From positions 1 through 64,000 of the forward strand of contig JAFWDV010000014.1 of the NCBI GenBank assembly GCA_017515985.1: DNA of 64,000 bases, written 5' to 3'. The notes under the pieces are model-generated. The model was not told the DNA's origin, made no database searches, and was given only the letters and a program-made list of their open reading frames with translations. The stretch is from Clostridia bacterium (GTDB lineage Bacteria; Bacillota; Clostridia; TANB77; CAG-508). Each line of letters starts with the position of its first letter. Position 1 is the stretch's first letter. The position numbers and the translations under genes were made by a program. Below, in pieces: positions 33,037 to 44,188 of the stretch.

Positions 33037-33065
33037 TTGCAAATCTACATAAAATATGTTATAAT
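33037..33065 (+). promoter_or_regulatory. Promoter of the GC-rich orphan gene
   Basis: TTGCAA (33037-33042) and TATAAT (33060-33065) are separated by 17 bp. A structured leader follows: GTCAGC (33090-33095) pairs with GCTGAC (33102-33107), and a second dyad GCATG/CATGC lies just before the RBS. Confidence 0.6.
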
Positions 33066-33158
33066 AATAATAGTTAACTTTTGTTAGCAGTCAGCAATTC
33101 GGCTGACGATCACGCTGGGGAACTGCCTGGCATGAACATGCATAGAGGAGGGATTTCT

Positions 33159-33473
33159 ATGCCGAAAAAAATCAAATCTGAAAGCTTACCACCGAGGATT
33201 GCTGCTGAACTTTTTGCTTCTTTGAATAAGGAGTATGTTCAGCTCAAGTTCCCAACCGAGCTCGACTGCAATCAGGAGGTTTCTCTGATTTGTGAGCTAA
33301 ACCCGAACGACGACCGACTGATCTATCCGGATGGTTGGTGGTTTTCGGACGGATATTTCCGGAATGAGAGACATGCACCTGTGATTCTCTTCCGAAAGCC
33401 GAACGGGCTTTGTTGGATGCACAATGATGAGGCCTGGGCGATCAGGCCTTCCGAAATGAGTTGCGCTACCTAA
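33159..33473 (+). CDS. GC-rich orphan gene of unknown function
   Basis: The 104-residue product from ATG 33159 (GGAGGG upstream) begins MPKKIKSESLPPRIAAELFA. It is rich in Trp and Pro (IYPDGWWFSDGYFRNERHAP; GLCWMHNDEAWAIRPSE). It looks like a compact soluble domain, without signal or membrane segment. I do not recognise a family. G+C is about 50% against roughly 30% around it, with CCG, CGG and CTC codons rare in neighbours, indicating recent transfer. It has its own promoter, a structured leader of about 90 nt and a strong GC-rich terminator, so it is a self-contained unit. Confidence 0.7.
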   Translation: MPKKIKSESLPPRIAAELFASLNKEYVQLKFPTELDCNQEVSLICELNPNDDRLIYPDGWWFSDGYFRNERHAPVILFRKPNGLCWMHNDEAWAIRPSEMSCAT

Positions 33474-33485
33474 GCTTCAGAATTG

Positions 33486-33532
33486 AACCCGGACCCGCGA
33501 AGTGTAAAAGCTTCGTGGGTCCGGGTTTTTTG
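33486..33532 (+). terminator. Strong GC-rich terminator of the orphan gene
   Basis: A 17-bp stem (33486-33502 with 33511-33527, one G-U) with an 8-nt loop is followed by TTTTTT. It is much more GC-rich than other terminators in the window. Confidence 0.9.
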
Positions 33533-33557
33533 CAGATTGTTATTTTTATCAATATAG

Positions 33558-33586
33558 TTGAAAAAACGTTGAGAATATAGTAAAAT
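33558..33586 (+). promoter_or_regulatory. miaB promoter
   Basis: TTGAAA (33558-33563) and TAAAAT (33581-33586) are 17 bp apart. The expected transcript start near 33593 makes the TTG at 33594 an unlikely start codon. Confidence 0.6.
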
Positions 33587-33623
33587 AATACCATTGAAAC
33601 TATGGTTAGGGGATAGATATAAG

Positions 33624-35027
33624 GTGAATATAGATAATGAAATTGAATATCTAAAAAAGGTGAAAGATTTAAATGAAGGAAAAAATCTAAAATATACTAT
33701 TTATACTATGGGTTGCCAATTAAATGAAAATGACTCGGAAAAAATAAGTGGTATGATGGAAGAAATGGGCTATAGCCTAACAAATAAAATTGAAGAAGCA
33801 AATTGTATAATTTTTAATACATGCTGTGTTAGAGAAAATGCAGAGGATAAGCTTTTTGGAAAATTGGGTGAAGTCAAAAAGTTTAGAGAGCTTAATAACG
33901 CAATTATTGCCGTATGTGGATGTATGATGCAAGAAAAGCACATAGTTGAAAAGCTAAAAAAAAGTTATCCGTATGTAGATATAATTTTTGGAACTCACAC
34001 AATTCATAAACTTCCAGAGGATCTATATAATAGAATATGTAATAGCAAGAGCATTTTGGATGTACTTGATATTGATGGTGAAGTAATTGAAGGATTGCCA
34101 ATAAAAAGAAATGACACAACAAAAGCTTCTGTTACTATTATGAATGGATGCAACAATTTTTGCTCTTTTTGTATAGTACCTTATGTAAGAGGTAGAGAAA
34201 GAAGTAGAGCACCAAAGGATATAGTAAATGAAGTTCAATGTCTTGCTAAAAAGGGATATAAGGAAATAACATTGTTAGGACAAAATGTTAATTCATATTT
34301 GAGAGTTGAAAGAGAAAAAGGAATTGAATTTGAAGAATATGAAGGTATTAATTCATTTGCAACATTGCTAAGAGCATTAAACAAAGTTGAAGGAATTGAG
34401 CGTATAAGATTTATTTCGCCTCATCCAAAGGACTTTACAGATGATGTTATTGAGGCAATCGCTGATTGTGACAAAGTTTGCAAATTTATACACTTACCAC
34501 TTCAGTCAGGAAATACTGAAATTTTGAAAATTATGAATCGTAGATACACAAAAGAGCAGTATCTAAGTTTAGTAGAAAAAATGAAAAATAGAATACCAAA
34601 TTTAACACTTTCAACAGATATAATTGTTGGATTTCCTGGTGAGACAGATGAACAATTTGAAGATACTTTAGATGTAGTAAACAAGGTGAGATTTGAACAA
34701 ATTTACATGTTTATTTATTCAAGACGTGTAGGAACTCCAGGTGATAAAATGCCAAATCAAGTTCCTGAAGCTGATAAGCATAGAAGATTTGATAGATTAA
34801 AGGCTCTGTATGAAAATCAAATAGAAGAGCAAAACAAGAAATATGTTGGAACTATTCAAAATATTCTTGTTGAGGGTGAGAGCAAAAATAATCCAGAAAT
34901 GCTAACAGGGAGAACAGATAGTAACAAAGTTGTTATATTCGAAGGTGACAAAGACCTAAAGGATACAATGATTCAAGTAAAAATTGTTTCTGAACATATG
35001 TGGTATTTAAAAGGTGAAATGATATAA
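33624..35027 (+). CDS. miaB: tRNA-2-methylthio-N6-dimethylallyladenosine synthase MiaB
   Basis: MiaB adds the methylthio group to i6A37 of tRNAs. The 467-residue product has the UPF0004 domain with YTMGCQLNENDSEK (Cys31), NTCCVRENAEDK and VCGCMMQEK holding the auxiliary cluster ligands. A radical SAM motif CNNFCSFCIVPYVRGRERSR and a C-terminal TRAM domain follow. GTG 33624 is selected: AGGGGAT lies about 9 bp upstream and the promoter position excludes TTG 33594. mutS follows, as in many Firmicutes. Confidence 0.96.
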   Translation: MNIDNEIEYLKKVKDLNEGKNLKYTIYTMGCQLNENDSEKISGMMEEMGYSLTNKIEEANCIIFNTCCVRENAEDKLFGKLGEVKKFRELNNAIIAVCGCMMQEKHIVEKLKKSYPYVDIIFGTHTIHKLPEDLYNRICNSKSILDVLDIDGEVIEGLPIKRNDTTKASVTIMNGCNNFCSFCIVPYVRGRERSRAPKDIVNEVQCLAKKGYKEITLLGQNVNSYLRVEREKGIEFEEYEGINSFATLLRALNKVEGIERIRFISPHPKDFTDDVIEAIADCDKVCKFIHLPLQSGNTEILKIMNRRYTKEQYLSLVEKMKNRIPNLTLSTDIIVGFPGETDEQFEDTLDVVNKVRFEQIYMFIYSRRVGTPGDKMPNQVPEADKHRRFDRLKALYENQIEEQNKKYVGTIQNILVEGESKNNPEMLTGRTDSNKVVIFEGDKDLKDTMIQVKIVSEHMWYLKGEMI

Positions 35028-35034
35028 GTTATAA

Positions 35035-35070
35035 GAAATACAATGGCGTAATGGCTGTTGTATTTTTTAT
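35035..35070 (+). terminator. Terminator of miaB
   Basis: AAATACAA..GGC (from 35035) pairs with GCTGTTGTATTT, followed by a T-run ending near 35070. Confidence 0.6.
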
Positions 35071-35091
35071 TCATGTAGTGTTAATATTTTG

Positions 35092-35120
35092 TTGAAAAAA
35101 GGAAAAAAATGTTGTAGAAT
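35092..35120 (+). promoter_or_regulatory. mutS promoter
   Basis: TTGAAA (35092-35097) and TAGAAT (35115-35120) are separated by 17 bp. Confidence 0.6.
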
Positions 35121-35183
35121 GACTTTTGAAAACAAGGTATTAGCCAATGAAATAAATGGCTTAAGTAAGGAAGGTTGAAGTAA

Positions 35184-37835
35184 ATGGCAGAATTTTCACC
35201 AATGATGCAACATTATTTGGATACGAAGAAACAGTATAGTGACTGTGTTTTATTTTATAGATTAGGCGATTTTTATGAAATGTTTTATGAAGATGCCGAG
35301 ATAGTTTCAAGGGAGCTTGAACTTACATTAACAGGAAAAGATTGTGGGCAAGAAAAAAGAGCTCCAATGTCTGGAATTCCTTTTCATGCAGCTGAAGGAT
35401 ATATTGCAAAGCTTATTGAAAAGGGATATAAAGTAGCAATTTGTGAGCAAGTTGAAGATCCTAAAACAGCAAAAGGAATTGTAAAAAGAGAAGTTGTAAG
35501 GGTTGTTACACCAGGTACTGTAATTGAATCTAATTTATTAGAAGAAAAGAAAAACAATTATATAATGGCAATATACAAAAGCGGTATGTATTTTGGAATA
35601 AGCGTTTGTGATGTTTCAACTGGTGAATTTTTAGCTACTCAAATTGTTGAGCATAATAATTTTGCAAGATTGTTAGACGAAATTTCAAGATATTCTCCAG
35701 CAGAAATAATAGCATCTGATATGATGTATAATAGTAAATCGGAAATTGAAAAAATTAATGAGCGATTCAAAACATATATATCTAAAGAAGATGAGGATGC
35801 CTTTGATGGTGAATTTGAGCTTCTTTCTGGAATGTATAATATAGTAGATGACAGAAATGAAAAGATAAAGGATTTATCGGAGAAAAAACTTGCAATATAT
35901 GCGATAAATGCTTTGCTTAAATATTTGGAAGATACACAAAAAACAGGTCTTGATCATATAAACACAATAAAAATATACAATACAACAAGATATATGGCTT
36001 TAGATATTAATGCAAGAAGAAATTTAGAGCTAACCGAAAAAATGCGAGATAAGTCTAAAAAAGGAACACTTCTATGGGTTTTGGATAAAACCTCAACTTC
36101 TATGGGGGGAAGAATGCTTAGAAGGTGGATTAATGATCCACTTATAGATAAACAGGAAATTAATGAAAGACTTGATGCTGTTCAAGAGCTAAAGGATTCT
36201 ATTATGCTAAGAGGGGAAATTATTGATGCTCTTAAAAAAGTATATGATATAGAACGTTTAGCAGGTAAAATAGCATATGGTAATGCCAATGGTAGAGATT
36301 TAATTTCATTAAAAAATTCTGTAAAACAGCTTCCAGATATAAAACATATACTTACAACTACAGGGGCAGGATTATTAAAGAATATATATAACGGATTAGA
36401 TACTTTAGAAGACGTATATGAAATTATTGAAAAATCAATAGTTGATGAACCACCAATTGGAGTTAAAGATGGTGGTTTAATAAAAATTGGATATGACCCT
36501 GAAATAGATAAGCTAAAACTTGCTACAACAGAGGGAAAAAAGTGGCTTCTTGAACTTGAAACAAAAGAAAAAGAAGAAACTGGAATTAAAAATCTTAAAA
36601 TAGGATTTAATAAAGTATTTGGATACTTTTTGGAAGTTACAAAATCAAATATAAGTATGGTTCCAGATAGATACATTAGAAAGCAAACTTTAACAAATGC
36701 TGAAAGATATGTTACAGAGGAGCTAAAGCAACTTGAAAATCAAATACTAGGAGCAGAGGAGAGAGTTGTTACACTTGAGTATAATGCATTTACAGAGGTA
36801 AGAACAGCAATTGAAAAGCAGATTCAGAGAATTCAAAAAACTGCGAATTTAATTTCAGAGCTTGATGTTGTTGCGTCATTTGCCAATGTAGCAGAAGACT
36901 TAGGGTATGTTAAACCAATAGTGGACAATGAAGGAATAATTGATATAAAAGAGGGAAGACACCCTGTAATAGAAAAAATGATTTCTTCAAACAACTTTGT
37001 TCCAAATGACACGTATTTAGATAAAAATAGCAATAGGCTAGCAATAATAACTGGTCCAAATATGGCGGGAAAATCTACATATATGAGACAAGTTGCATTA
37101 ATTACATTAATGGCTCAAATAGGTTCGTTTGTACCAGCATCATATGCTAAAATTGGAATTGTCGATAAAATCTTTACTAGAGTTGGAGCTTCGGATGATT
37201 TAAGTATGGGTCAAAGTACTTTTATGGTTGAAATGATGGAAGTAGCAACTATATTAAAAGAAGCAACTAATGATAGTTTAGTTGTATTAGATGAAATTGG
37301 AAGAGGAACATCCACATACGACGGATTATCTATTGCGTGGGCTGTTGCTGAGTATATTGCTGATAAAGAAAAGTGTGGGGCAAAAACTTTATTTGCAACT
37401 CATTACCATGAACTTACAGAGCTAGAAAATAAAATCGAAGGTGTAAAAAATTATTCTGTTGCTGTAAAGGAAAAGGGAGAAGATATAATTTTCTTGAGGA
37501 AAATTGTAAATGGAGGTACTGATGAAAGCTATGGCGTTCATGTTGCAAGACTTGCAGGGGTACCACAGATTGTAACTTCGAAAGCAAATGAGATTCTTCA
37601 AGGCTTGGAAAGAAAAAATGTATTGAATAATAAAATATCAATTGTAGATTCTTCAGTTAATAAGAAAGAAGCGGCTAGCACAAACAATAGTTTAAACGAA
37701 ATTCCAGAAAATATAGATATAAATAACTACAAAATAGCTGAAGTAGCACACGAGATTGATAAAATTAATTTCAATGAAATAACTCCAATAGAGGCTTTGA
37801 ATACGTTAGCAAAAATAAAAGAAAAATTGTCTTAA
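35184..37835 (+). CDS. mutS: DNA mismatch repair protein MutS
   Basis: The 883-residue mismatch sensor has the N-terminal mismatch-binding motif LGDFYEMFYEDAE, connector, lever and clamp domains. The C-terminal ATPase has Walker A GPNMAGKSTYMRQ, DDLSMGQSTFMVEM and Walker B VVLDEIGRGTSTYDG, then ATHYHELTELE. Length matches MutS1. ATG 35184 follows AAGGAAGG. mutL, the usual neighbour, is not next in this window; a terminator and an opposing gene follow. Confidence 0.98.
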   Translation: MAEFSPMMQHYLDTKKQYSDCVLFYRLGDFYEMFYEDAEIVSRELELTLTGKDCGQEKRAPMSGIPFHAAEGYIAKLIEKGYKVAICEQVEDPKTAKGIVKREVVRVVTPGTVIESNLLEEKKNNYIMAIYKSGMYFGISVCDVSTGEFLATQIVEHNNFARLLDEISRYSPAEIIASDMMYNSKSEIEKINERFKTYISKEDEDAFDGEFELLSGMYNIVDDRNEKIKDLSEKKLAIYAINALLKYLEDTQKTGLDHINTIKIYNTTRYMALDINARRNLELTEKMRDKSKKGTLLWVLDKTSTSMGGRMLRRWINDPLIDKQEINERLDAVQELKDSIMLRGEIIDALKKVYDIERLAGKIAYGNANGRDLISLKNSVKQLPDIKHILTTTGAGLLKNIYNGLDTLEDVYEIIEKSIVDEPPIGVKDGGLIKIGYDPEIDKLKLATTEGKKWLLELETKEKEETGIKNLKIGFNKVFGYFLEVTKSNISMVPDRYIRKQTLTNAERYVTEELKQLENQILGAEERVVTLEYNAFTEVRTAIEKQIQRIQKTANLISELDVVASFANVAEDLGYVKPIVDNEGIIDIKEGRHPVIEKMISSNNFVPNDTYLDKNSNRLAIITGPNMAGKSTYMRQVALITLMAQIGSFVPASYAKIGIVDKIFTRVGASDDLSMGQSTFMVEMMEVATILKEATNDSLVVLDEIGRGTSTYDGLSIAWAVAEYIADKEKCGAKTLFATHYHELTELENKIEGVKNYSVAVKEKGEDIIFLRKIVNGGTDESYGVHVARLAGVPQIVTSKANEILQGLERKNVLNNKISIVDSSVNKKEAASTNNSLNEIPENIDINNYKIAEVAHEIDKINFNEITPIEALNTLAKIKEKLS

Positions 37836-37838
37836 AAA

Positions 37839-37867
37839 AAAACGATTGAGAAATTCTCAATCGTTTT
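37839..37867. terminator. Bidirectional terminator between mutS and the zinc-ribbon gene
   Basis: AAAACGATTGAGAA (37839-37852) and TTCTCAATCGTTTT (37854-37867) form a near-perfect palindrome flanked by A and T runs, serving converging genes. Confidence 0.8.
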
Positions 37868-37875
37868 CTTCTTAA

Positions 37876-38490
37876 TTATTTAACAAAATACCAACCACCG
37901 TTTACTTTATAAACTTTCATTGTAGAGTAATCTGTATCTTTATCTTCTTTACCTTTTATAGTTCCTTTTATACAAACTTTATATCCATCTGTTACTTTTA
38001 TTTTTTGATCTGGGTAACTTTCTTGTAAGTTTTCTTGAACTTTCTTTATATCTTCTTTATCCATTTTTGTTTTATCTAAAACTTTATATGAAATCTTTAT
38101 ATTATCACCATATTCTTTTTCATATGAAGTCATCATTTTTTGTAATCTGCTATCATCATAATCTTTTTCCATCTTTTCTTTCATGAATGATGGATATGCT
38201 TTTACAAATACCTTTGAACTTTCTTTTTGTATACCCTTGAAATAATTGTCAATTGGTTTTTTGTAAGCATTGCTGATTAGTGAGAAAATAACAATTAATA
38301 CAAGAATTATAGCTGCCGCTATTCCACCAACTAATGCAAGAGTTTTTTTGTTATCTTTTTCAGTTTTAGTAACTGGATCATTATTAACATCCTTTTTAGT
38401 AGCTTTTTCTGCTACAGCAGCTCCACACTTAGGACATACTTTATCTGTGTCGTTAAGCTCTGCGCCGCATTTTTCACATAATTTACTCAT
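37876..38490 (-). CDS. Zinc-ribbon, single-pass membrane protein
   Basis: The 204-residue product has an N-terminal zinc ribbon CEKCGAELNDTDKVCPKCG (5-23), a polar linker, one membrane helix (about 50-72) and an extracytoplasmic domain of about 130 residues (PIDNYFKGIQKESSKVFVKAYP...YKVNGGWYFVK). This outline is shared by many clostridial zinc_ribbon_2 membrane proteins. Its role is unknown; the C-terminal domain may be NTF2-like. ATG 38490 follows AGGAGG. It is monocistronic. Confidence 0.85.
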   Translation of the reverse strand: MSKLCEKCGAELNDTDKVCPKCGAAVAEKATKKDVNNDPVTKTEKDNKKTLALVGGIAAAIILVLIVIFSLISNAYKKPIDNYFKGIQKESSKVFVKAYPSFMKEKMEKDYDDSRLQKMMTSYEKEYGDNIKISYKVLDKTKMDKEDIKKVQENLQESYPDQKIKVTDGYKVCIKGTIKGKEDKDTDYSTMKVYKVNGGWYFVK

Positions 38491-38665
38491 AAAAATATCC
38501 TCCTTTTTTTAATAAATATATAATAATACAACCTAATAATATTTGTCAATTACTTGACTAAAAAAAAATATAGAGATAAAATGAGCTTACTAATTTATCT
38601 ATATTCTGGAGTGCTCTGTCATAGAATATAATATGGATGAAAATAATAAAAAAATGGAGGTATTT

Positions 38666-40300
38666 ATGGTTACTATAAAATATAAAAATCAAATAATAAA
38701 TACTGAAAAAACTAAAGTTATAGATTTATTAAAAGATGATGTAATAAAGGAAAATGCTGTTGCATGCATATATAATAATGAAGTAAAAAGCTTGGATTTT
38801 GAGATTGAAGAAGATGGTAAGCTTGATTTAATAAATATATCAGATAGAGATGGTAGACGTGTATACATAAGAGGACTTGTGTATTTATTAACAATGGCCT
38901 TTGAAAGCCTATATCCAAATGGAAAAACAAAAATAGATTTTCAGCTATATAATTCAATGCTTTGCGAAGTTGTTGATGAAGAAGTAACTGATGAAATGAT
39001 TGAAAAGATAAATAATAAAGTAAGTGAAATTATAAAAAATGATATGCCTATTGTAAAGAAGATTATGACTAAGGCTGAAGCAAAGAAGTTTTATGAAAAA
39101 GAAAAAAATGAAAAAGGAAGACTTCAAATAGAATATGGTGAAAAAGATGTTGTAAGTTTATATTACTGCGGAGATTATTATAATTATTTTTATGGAGTTT
39201 TACCAATTTCAACAGGATTTGCTAAGATATACAAGATAGAAAAATATCGTGGAGGTATTTTAATAAAATATCCTAGCAAACAAGATTGTACATGTTTGCC
39301 AGATTTTAAGGAAAATAATAAGTTGTTAGAAACACTAGATGAATACGAAAAACTACATGAAACATTACATGTGCAAACTCTTTATAAATTAAACAGAATA
39401 ATTAAAAGAAATAAAATAAAAGATTATATCTTACTAGATGAAGCATTACATGAAAAGAAATTAGCAGCTATTGCTGATGATATTGTAAAAAGAGATAAAG
39501 TTAAAGTGGTTCTTATAGCTGGACCTTCTTCATCTGGAAAGACAACATTTGCAAAACGTTTAGGAATCCAACTTAGATTAAATGGATTAAAACCAGTAAT
39601 GATGTCGGTTGATAACTATTTTGTAGAAAGACCAGAAAATCCTAAAGACGAAAATGGAAATTATGATTTTGAATGTATAGAAGCAATTGATACAAAATTG
39701 TTTAATGAGCATATTTTGAAGTTATTGAATGGTGAAGAAATTGATGTTCCAACATTCGATTTTGAAGTAGGAACCAAAAGATATAATGGAGAAAAACTTA
39801 GATTAAAAGATGATCAGATACTAGTCATTGAGGGAATTCATTGTTTGAATGATAAATTAACACCACTTATTAGTAAAGATCAAAAGTACAAAATTTACAT
39901 TAGTTGTTTAACAGTGTTAAATGTGGATTTCAATAATAGAATTTCCACAACCGATTCAAGATTAATAAGAAGAATCGTAAGAGATAGCCAATTTAGAGGA
40001 TATAAAGCATTACATACTCTTAATATGTGGGAATCGGTAAATAACGGAGAAGAGAAAAATATTTTCCCATATCAAGAGGAAGCTGATAGCATGTTCAATT
40101 CATCGCTTATATACGAACTTGGTGTTCTTAAAGATTATGCTTTACCACTTTTAAAGGAAATTGATAAATCTGAGCCAGTTTATTCTGAAGCAAAAAGATT
40201 AATATCATTCTTGGAATATTTTGAATCTATACCGGAAGAGTATGTTCCAGATAATTCATTATTACGTGAATTTCTTGGTGGAAGTATTTTTTATAAATAA
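38666..40300 (+). CDS. Uridine kinase-like P-loop protein with TGS/ThrRS-like N-terminus
   Basis: The 544-residue product has a ubiquitin-like TGS segment (1-60), a threonyl-tRNA-synthetase-editing-like region (DGRRVYIRGLVYLLTMAFESLYP and following) and a C-terminal PRK/uridine kinase domain: P-loop GPSSSGKTTFAKRL, MMSVDNYFVER, VIEGIHCLND and RRIVRDSQFRG. Such fusions are widespread in Firmicutes and annotated as nucleoside kinases; the true substrate is unsettled. ATG 38666 lies 6 bp after GGAGG. ATG 38633 overlaps a TATAAT and is rejected. Confidence 0.9.
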   Translation: MVTIKYKNQIINTEKTKVIDLLKDDVIKENAVACIYNNEVKSLDFEIEEDGKLDLINISDRDGRRVYIRGLVYLLTMAFESLYPNGKTKIDFQLYNSMLCEVVDEEVTDEMIEKINNKVSEIIKNDMPIVKKIMTKAEAKKFYEKEKNEKGRLQIEYGEKDVVSLYYCGDYYNYFYGVLPISTGFAKIYKIEKYRGGILIKYPSKQDCTCLPDFKENNKLLETLDEYEKLHETLHVQTLYKLNRIIKRNKIKDYILLDEALHEKKLAAIADDIVKRDKVKVVLIAGPSSSGKTTFAKRLGIQLRLNGLKPVMMSVDNYFVERPENPKDENGNYDFECIEAIDTKLFNEHILKLLNGEEIDVPTFDFEVGTKRYNGEKLRLKDDQILVIEGIHCLNDKLTPLISKDQKYKIYISCLTVLNVDFNNRISTTDSRLIRRIVRDSQFRGYKALHTLNMWESVNNGEEKNIFPYQEEADSMFNSSLIYELGVLKDYALPLLKEIDKSEPVYSEAKRLISFLEYFESIPEEYVPDNSLLREFLGGSIFYK

Positions 40301-40318
40301 AAATTGAACGGAGTTTTT

Positions 40319-40639
40319 ATGGAAAAGAGCTTATTTACAAAAATTGATGAAGAATTTGTGTGTGAAAATTGTGGAAAATTGGTTAAAAAACTGGGTTACA
40401 CATGCAGAAATCACTGTCCATACTGTTTGCATTCAAAGCATGTGGATGTAAATCCTGGAGATAGAAGCGAAGATTGTCATGGGATACTTGAGCCAATAGG
40501 CGTAGAGATTAATCCAAAAAAAGGATATGTAATTGTTTTTAAGTGTAAAAAGTGTGGAAAAATAAGAAAAAATAAAGCTGCAAACGATGATAATATGGAT
40601 TTAATAATAAAATTAAGTGCAAATAATGAAATAATGTAA
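40319..40639 (+). CDS. RNHCP domain protein
   Basis: The 106-residue product contains RNHCPYCLHSKHVDVNPGDR, the RNHCP signature. Zinc-ribbon pairs CENCG and CKKCGK flank it. Family function is unknown, although an RNA or nucleotide link is often supposed. ATG 40319 follows ACGGAG. The gene is 18 bp after the kinase-like gene and 22 bp before pgsA. Confidence 0.88.
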   Translation: MEKSLFTKIDEEFVCENCGKLVKKLGYTCRNHCPYCLHSKHVDVNPGDRSEDCHGILEPIGVEINPKKGYVIVFKCKKCGKIRKNKAANDDNMDLIIKLSANNEIM

Positions 40640-40661
40640 TTTTATTATGGAAAGGAATAAT

Positions 40662-41255
40662 ATGAATTTACCAAATAAATTAACAATATTTAGAATTATA
40701 TTAGTACCGATAATGGTTATAATTCCACTATTACCTATAGAAGGAGCAATACTAGGCATTCCAATAACATGGCTATTAGTGACGCTGATATTTTTGATTG
40801 CTTCTATCACAGATAAGCTTGATGGATATATAGCGAGATCAAGGAATCAAGTAACGACTTTTGGAAAATTCTTAGATCCAATAGCAGATAAAATTTTAGT
40901 ATTATCAGCTATGATAATGCTAGTTGGCGATTCAAGACTACCAGCATGGATTCCGATAATTGTTTTATTCAGAGAATTCTTGGTTTCTGGTTTTAGATTA
41001 GTTGCTGTTGAAAAATCTGGAAATGTAATTGCTGCATCTATATGGGGAAAATTAAAAACTGTAACTCAAATGGTTGGTTTAATTGCTGCTTTCATCGACG
41101 TGAATGCTTTTGGTAAGTTTTTCGACGGAAGCTTAAGTGGCTTTGGTTTAATACTAAATATTTTCAGTACAACAGTTATTTTCGTTTCTGTAGTTGCAAC
41201 TGTATTTTCAGGTTGGGATTACATTAAGAATGGAAAAGATATACTTAAAGATTAA
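40662..41255 (+). CDS. pgsA: CDP-diacylglycerol-glycerol-3-phosphate 3-phosphatidyltransferase
   Basis: PgsA makes phosphatidylglycerophosphate, the first step to phosphatidylglycerol. The 197-residue membrane protein starts MNLPNKLTIFRIILVPIMV. It has the CDP-alcohol phosphotransferase motif DKLDGYIARSRNQVTTFGKFLDPIADK, fitting D-x2-DG-x2-AR-x8-G-x3-D-x3-D. ATG 40662 follows AAAGGA; ATG 40647 lies upstream of that RBS and is rejected. Confidence 0.96.
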   Translation: MNLPNKLTIFRIILVPIMVIIPLLPIEGAILGIPITWLLVTLIFLIASITDKLDGYIARSRNQVTTFGKFLDPIADKILVLSAMIMLVGDSRLPAWIPIIVLFREFLVSGFRLVAVEKSGNVIAASIWGKLKTVTQMVGLIAAFIDVNAFGKFFDGSLSGFGLILNIFSTTVIFVSVVATVFSGWDYIKNGKDILKD

Positions 41256-41279
41256 TAAATAATAGATTACAAACTATAG

Positions 41280-43295
<2,016 letters not shown>

Positions 43296-43307
43296 GAAAG
43301 GTGCAAT

Positions 43308-43550
43308 ATGAATAATTATACATTTGAAAACTTCGAAAAGGATTTAGATAATGGATATCAGGTATATTTCACATACGTTAGAAATAGATACGTAGTGTTT
43401 AAAACTTCGGAAAATTGCTACACGCAAAAACTTATATCTGAGCATTCTAAAAATCCTCAACCAAGAGTACAAATTGTCACTCATAAAAGAATTTTTGAAA
43501 TGTTTCCGTTTATGGAAGATTTTGAATACAAAGCTGGAATTACAGACTAA
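43308..43550 (+). CDS. Hypothetical protein downstream of ligA
   Basis: The 80-residue soluble product starts MNNYTFENFEKDLDNGYQVYF and is rich in aromatic residues (YVRNRYVVFKTSENCYTQKL). No family is recognised. It is 12 bp after ligA with GAAAGGTG as RBS and 17 bp before the DUF4116 gene, so it is likely cotranscribed with both. Secondary structure looks like a small alpha-beta fold. Confidence 0.75.
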   Translation: MNNYTFENFEKDLDNGYQVYFTYVRNRYVVFKTSENCYTQKLISEHSKNPQPRVQIVTHKRIFEMFPFMEDFEYKAGITD

Positions 43551-43567
43551 AAAGAAGGTGTCTACGT

Positions 43568-44104
43568 ATGGAAGAATCTGAAATTGAAGAAGTTAAAAAG
43601 TATTCAAGTGATAAAGCTAAAATTATGGAATTTGTAAAGAAAGATGGATTAGCTCTTGAATGGGCTTCTCCAGAGCTTCGCGATGACAAAGAGCTTGTTA
43701 TAGAAGCTGTAAAATGCGATGGTGGAGCATTAGAATTTGCAAGCAGTAGATTAAAGGGTGATAAGGAAGTTTTGCTTGATGCTGTTGAAGTAAAAGGATG
43801 GGTTTTATGCTATGCAAGTGAAGAGCTACAAGCTGATAAAGATGTAGTTTTAAAGGCTGCAAGTAGAGATGGACAAGTTTTATATTATGCAAGTGAGAAA
43901 CTTAGAGATGATAAAGATGTCGTTATGGCTGCTGTAAGCAATAAAGGAATCATTTTAAAGTATGCAAGTAAAAGACTAAGAGAAGATAAGGATGTAGCAC
44001 TTGCCACATTGAAACAAAGCAAAAAAGCATTCTGTTACATAGGTGATAATTTAAAAGAAGATGAGGATATTCAAAATATTATGAATCCTCCACAAGAAGT
44101 ATAA
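43568..44104 (+). CDS. DUF4116-repeat protein
   Basis: The 178-residue acidic protein consists of about four to five tandem units of roughly 24 residues, each with a core like DKEVVLDAVxxxGxxLxYASxxLRxDK. For example: DDKELVIEAVKCDGGALEFAS, DKDVVLKAASRDGQVLYYAS and DKDVVMAAVSNKGIILKYAS. This matches DUF4116, a helical repeat found in bacterial and protist proteins, often in effector-like or surface proteins. No signal peptide is seen. A strong terminator follows. Function is unknown. Confidence 0.85.
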   Translation: MEESEIEEVKKYSSDKAKIMEFVKKDGLALEWASPELRDDKELVIEAVKCDGGALEFASSRLKGDKEVLLDAVEVKGWVLCYASEELQADKDVVLKAASRDGQVLYYASEKLRDDKDVVMAAVSNKGIILKYASKRLREDKDVALATLKQSKKAFCYIGDNLKEDEDIQNIMNPPQEV

Positions 44105-44106
44105 AT

Positions 44107-44147
44107 AAAAAAGCTAATTCATTTTAAGAGTGAGTTAGCTTTTTTAT
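44107..44147. terminator. Bidirectional terminator between DUF4116 gene and asnB
   Basis: AAAAAAGCTAATTCA (44107-44121) pairs with TGAGTTAGCTTTTTT (44131-44145) with one wobble. Converging genes use it from both sides. Confidence 0.8.
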
Positions 44148-44188
44148 TCATAAGAAATAATAATCAAATTTATAGGTCACAGCACATG

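Noticed and set aside
33081-33158. Upstream extension of the GC-rich orphan gene
   Set aside because: It covers the structured leader; the well-placed GGAGGG is before ATG 33159.
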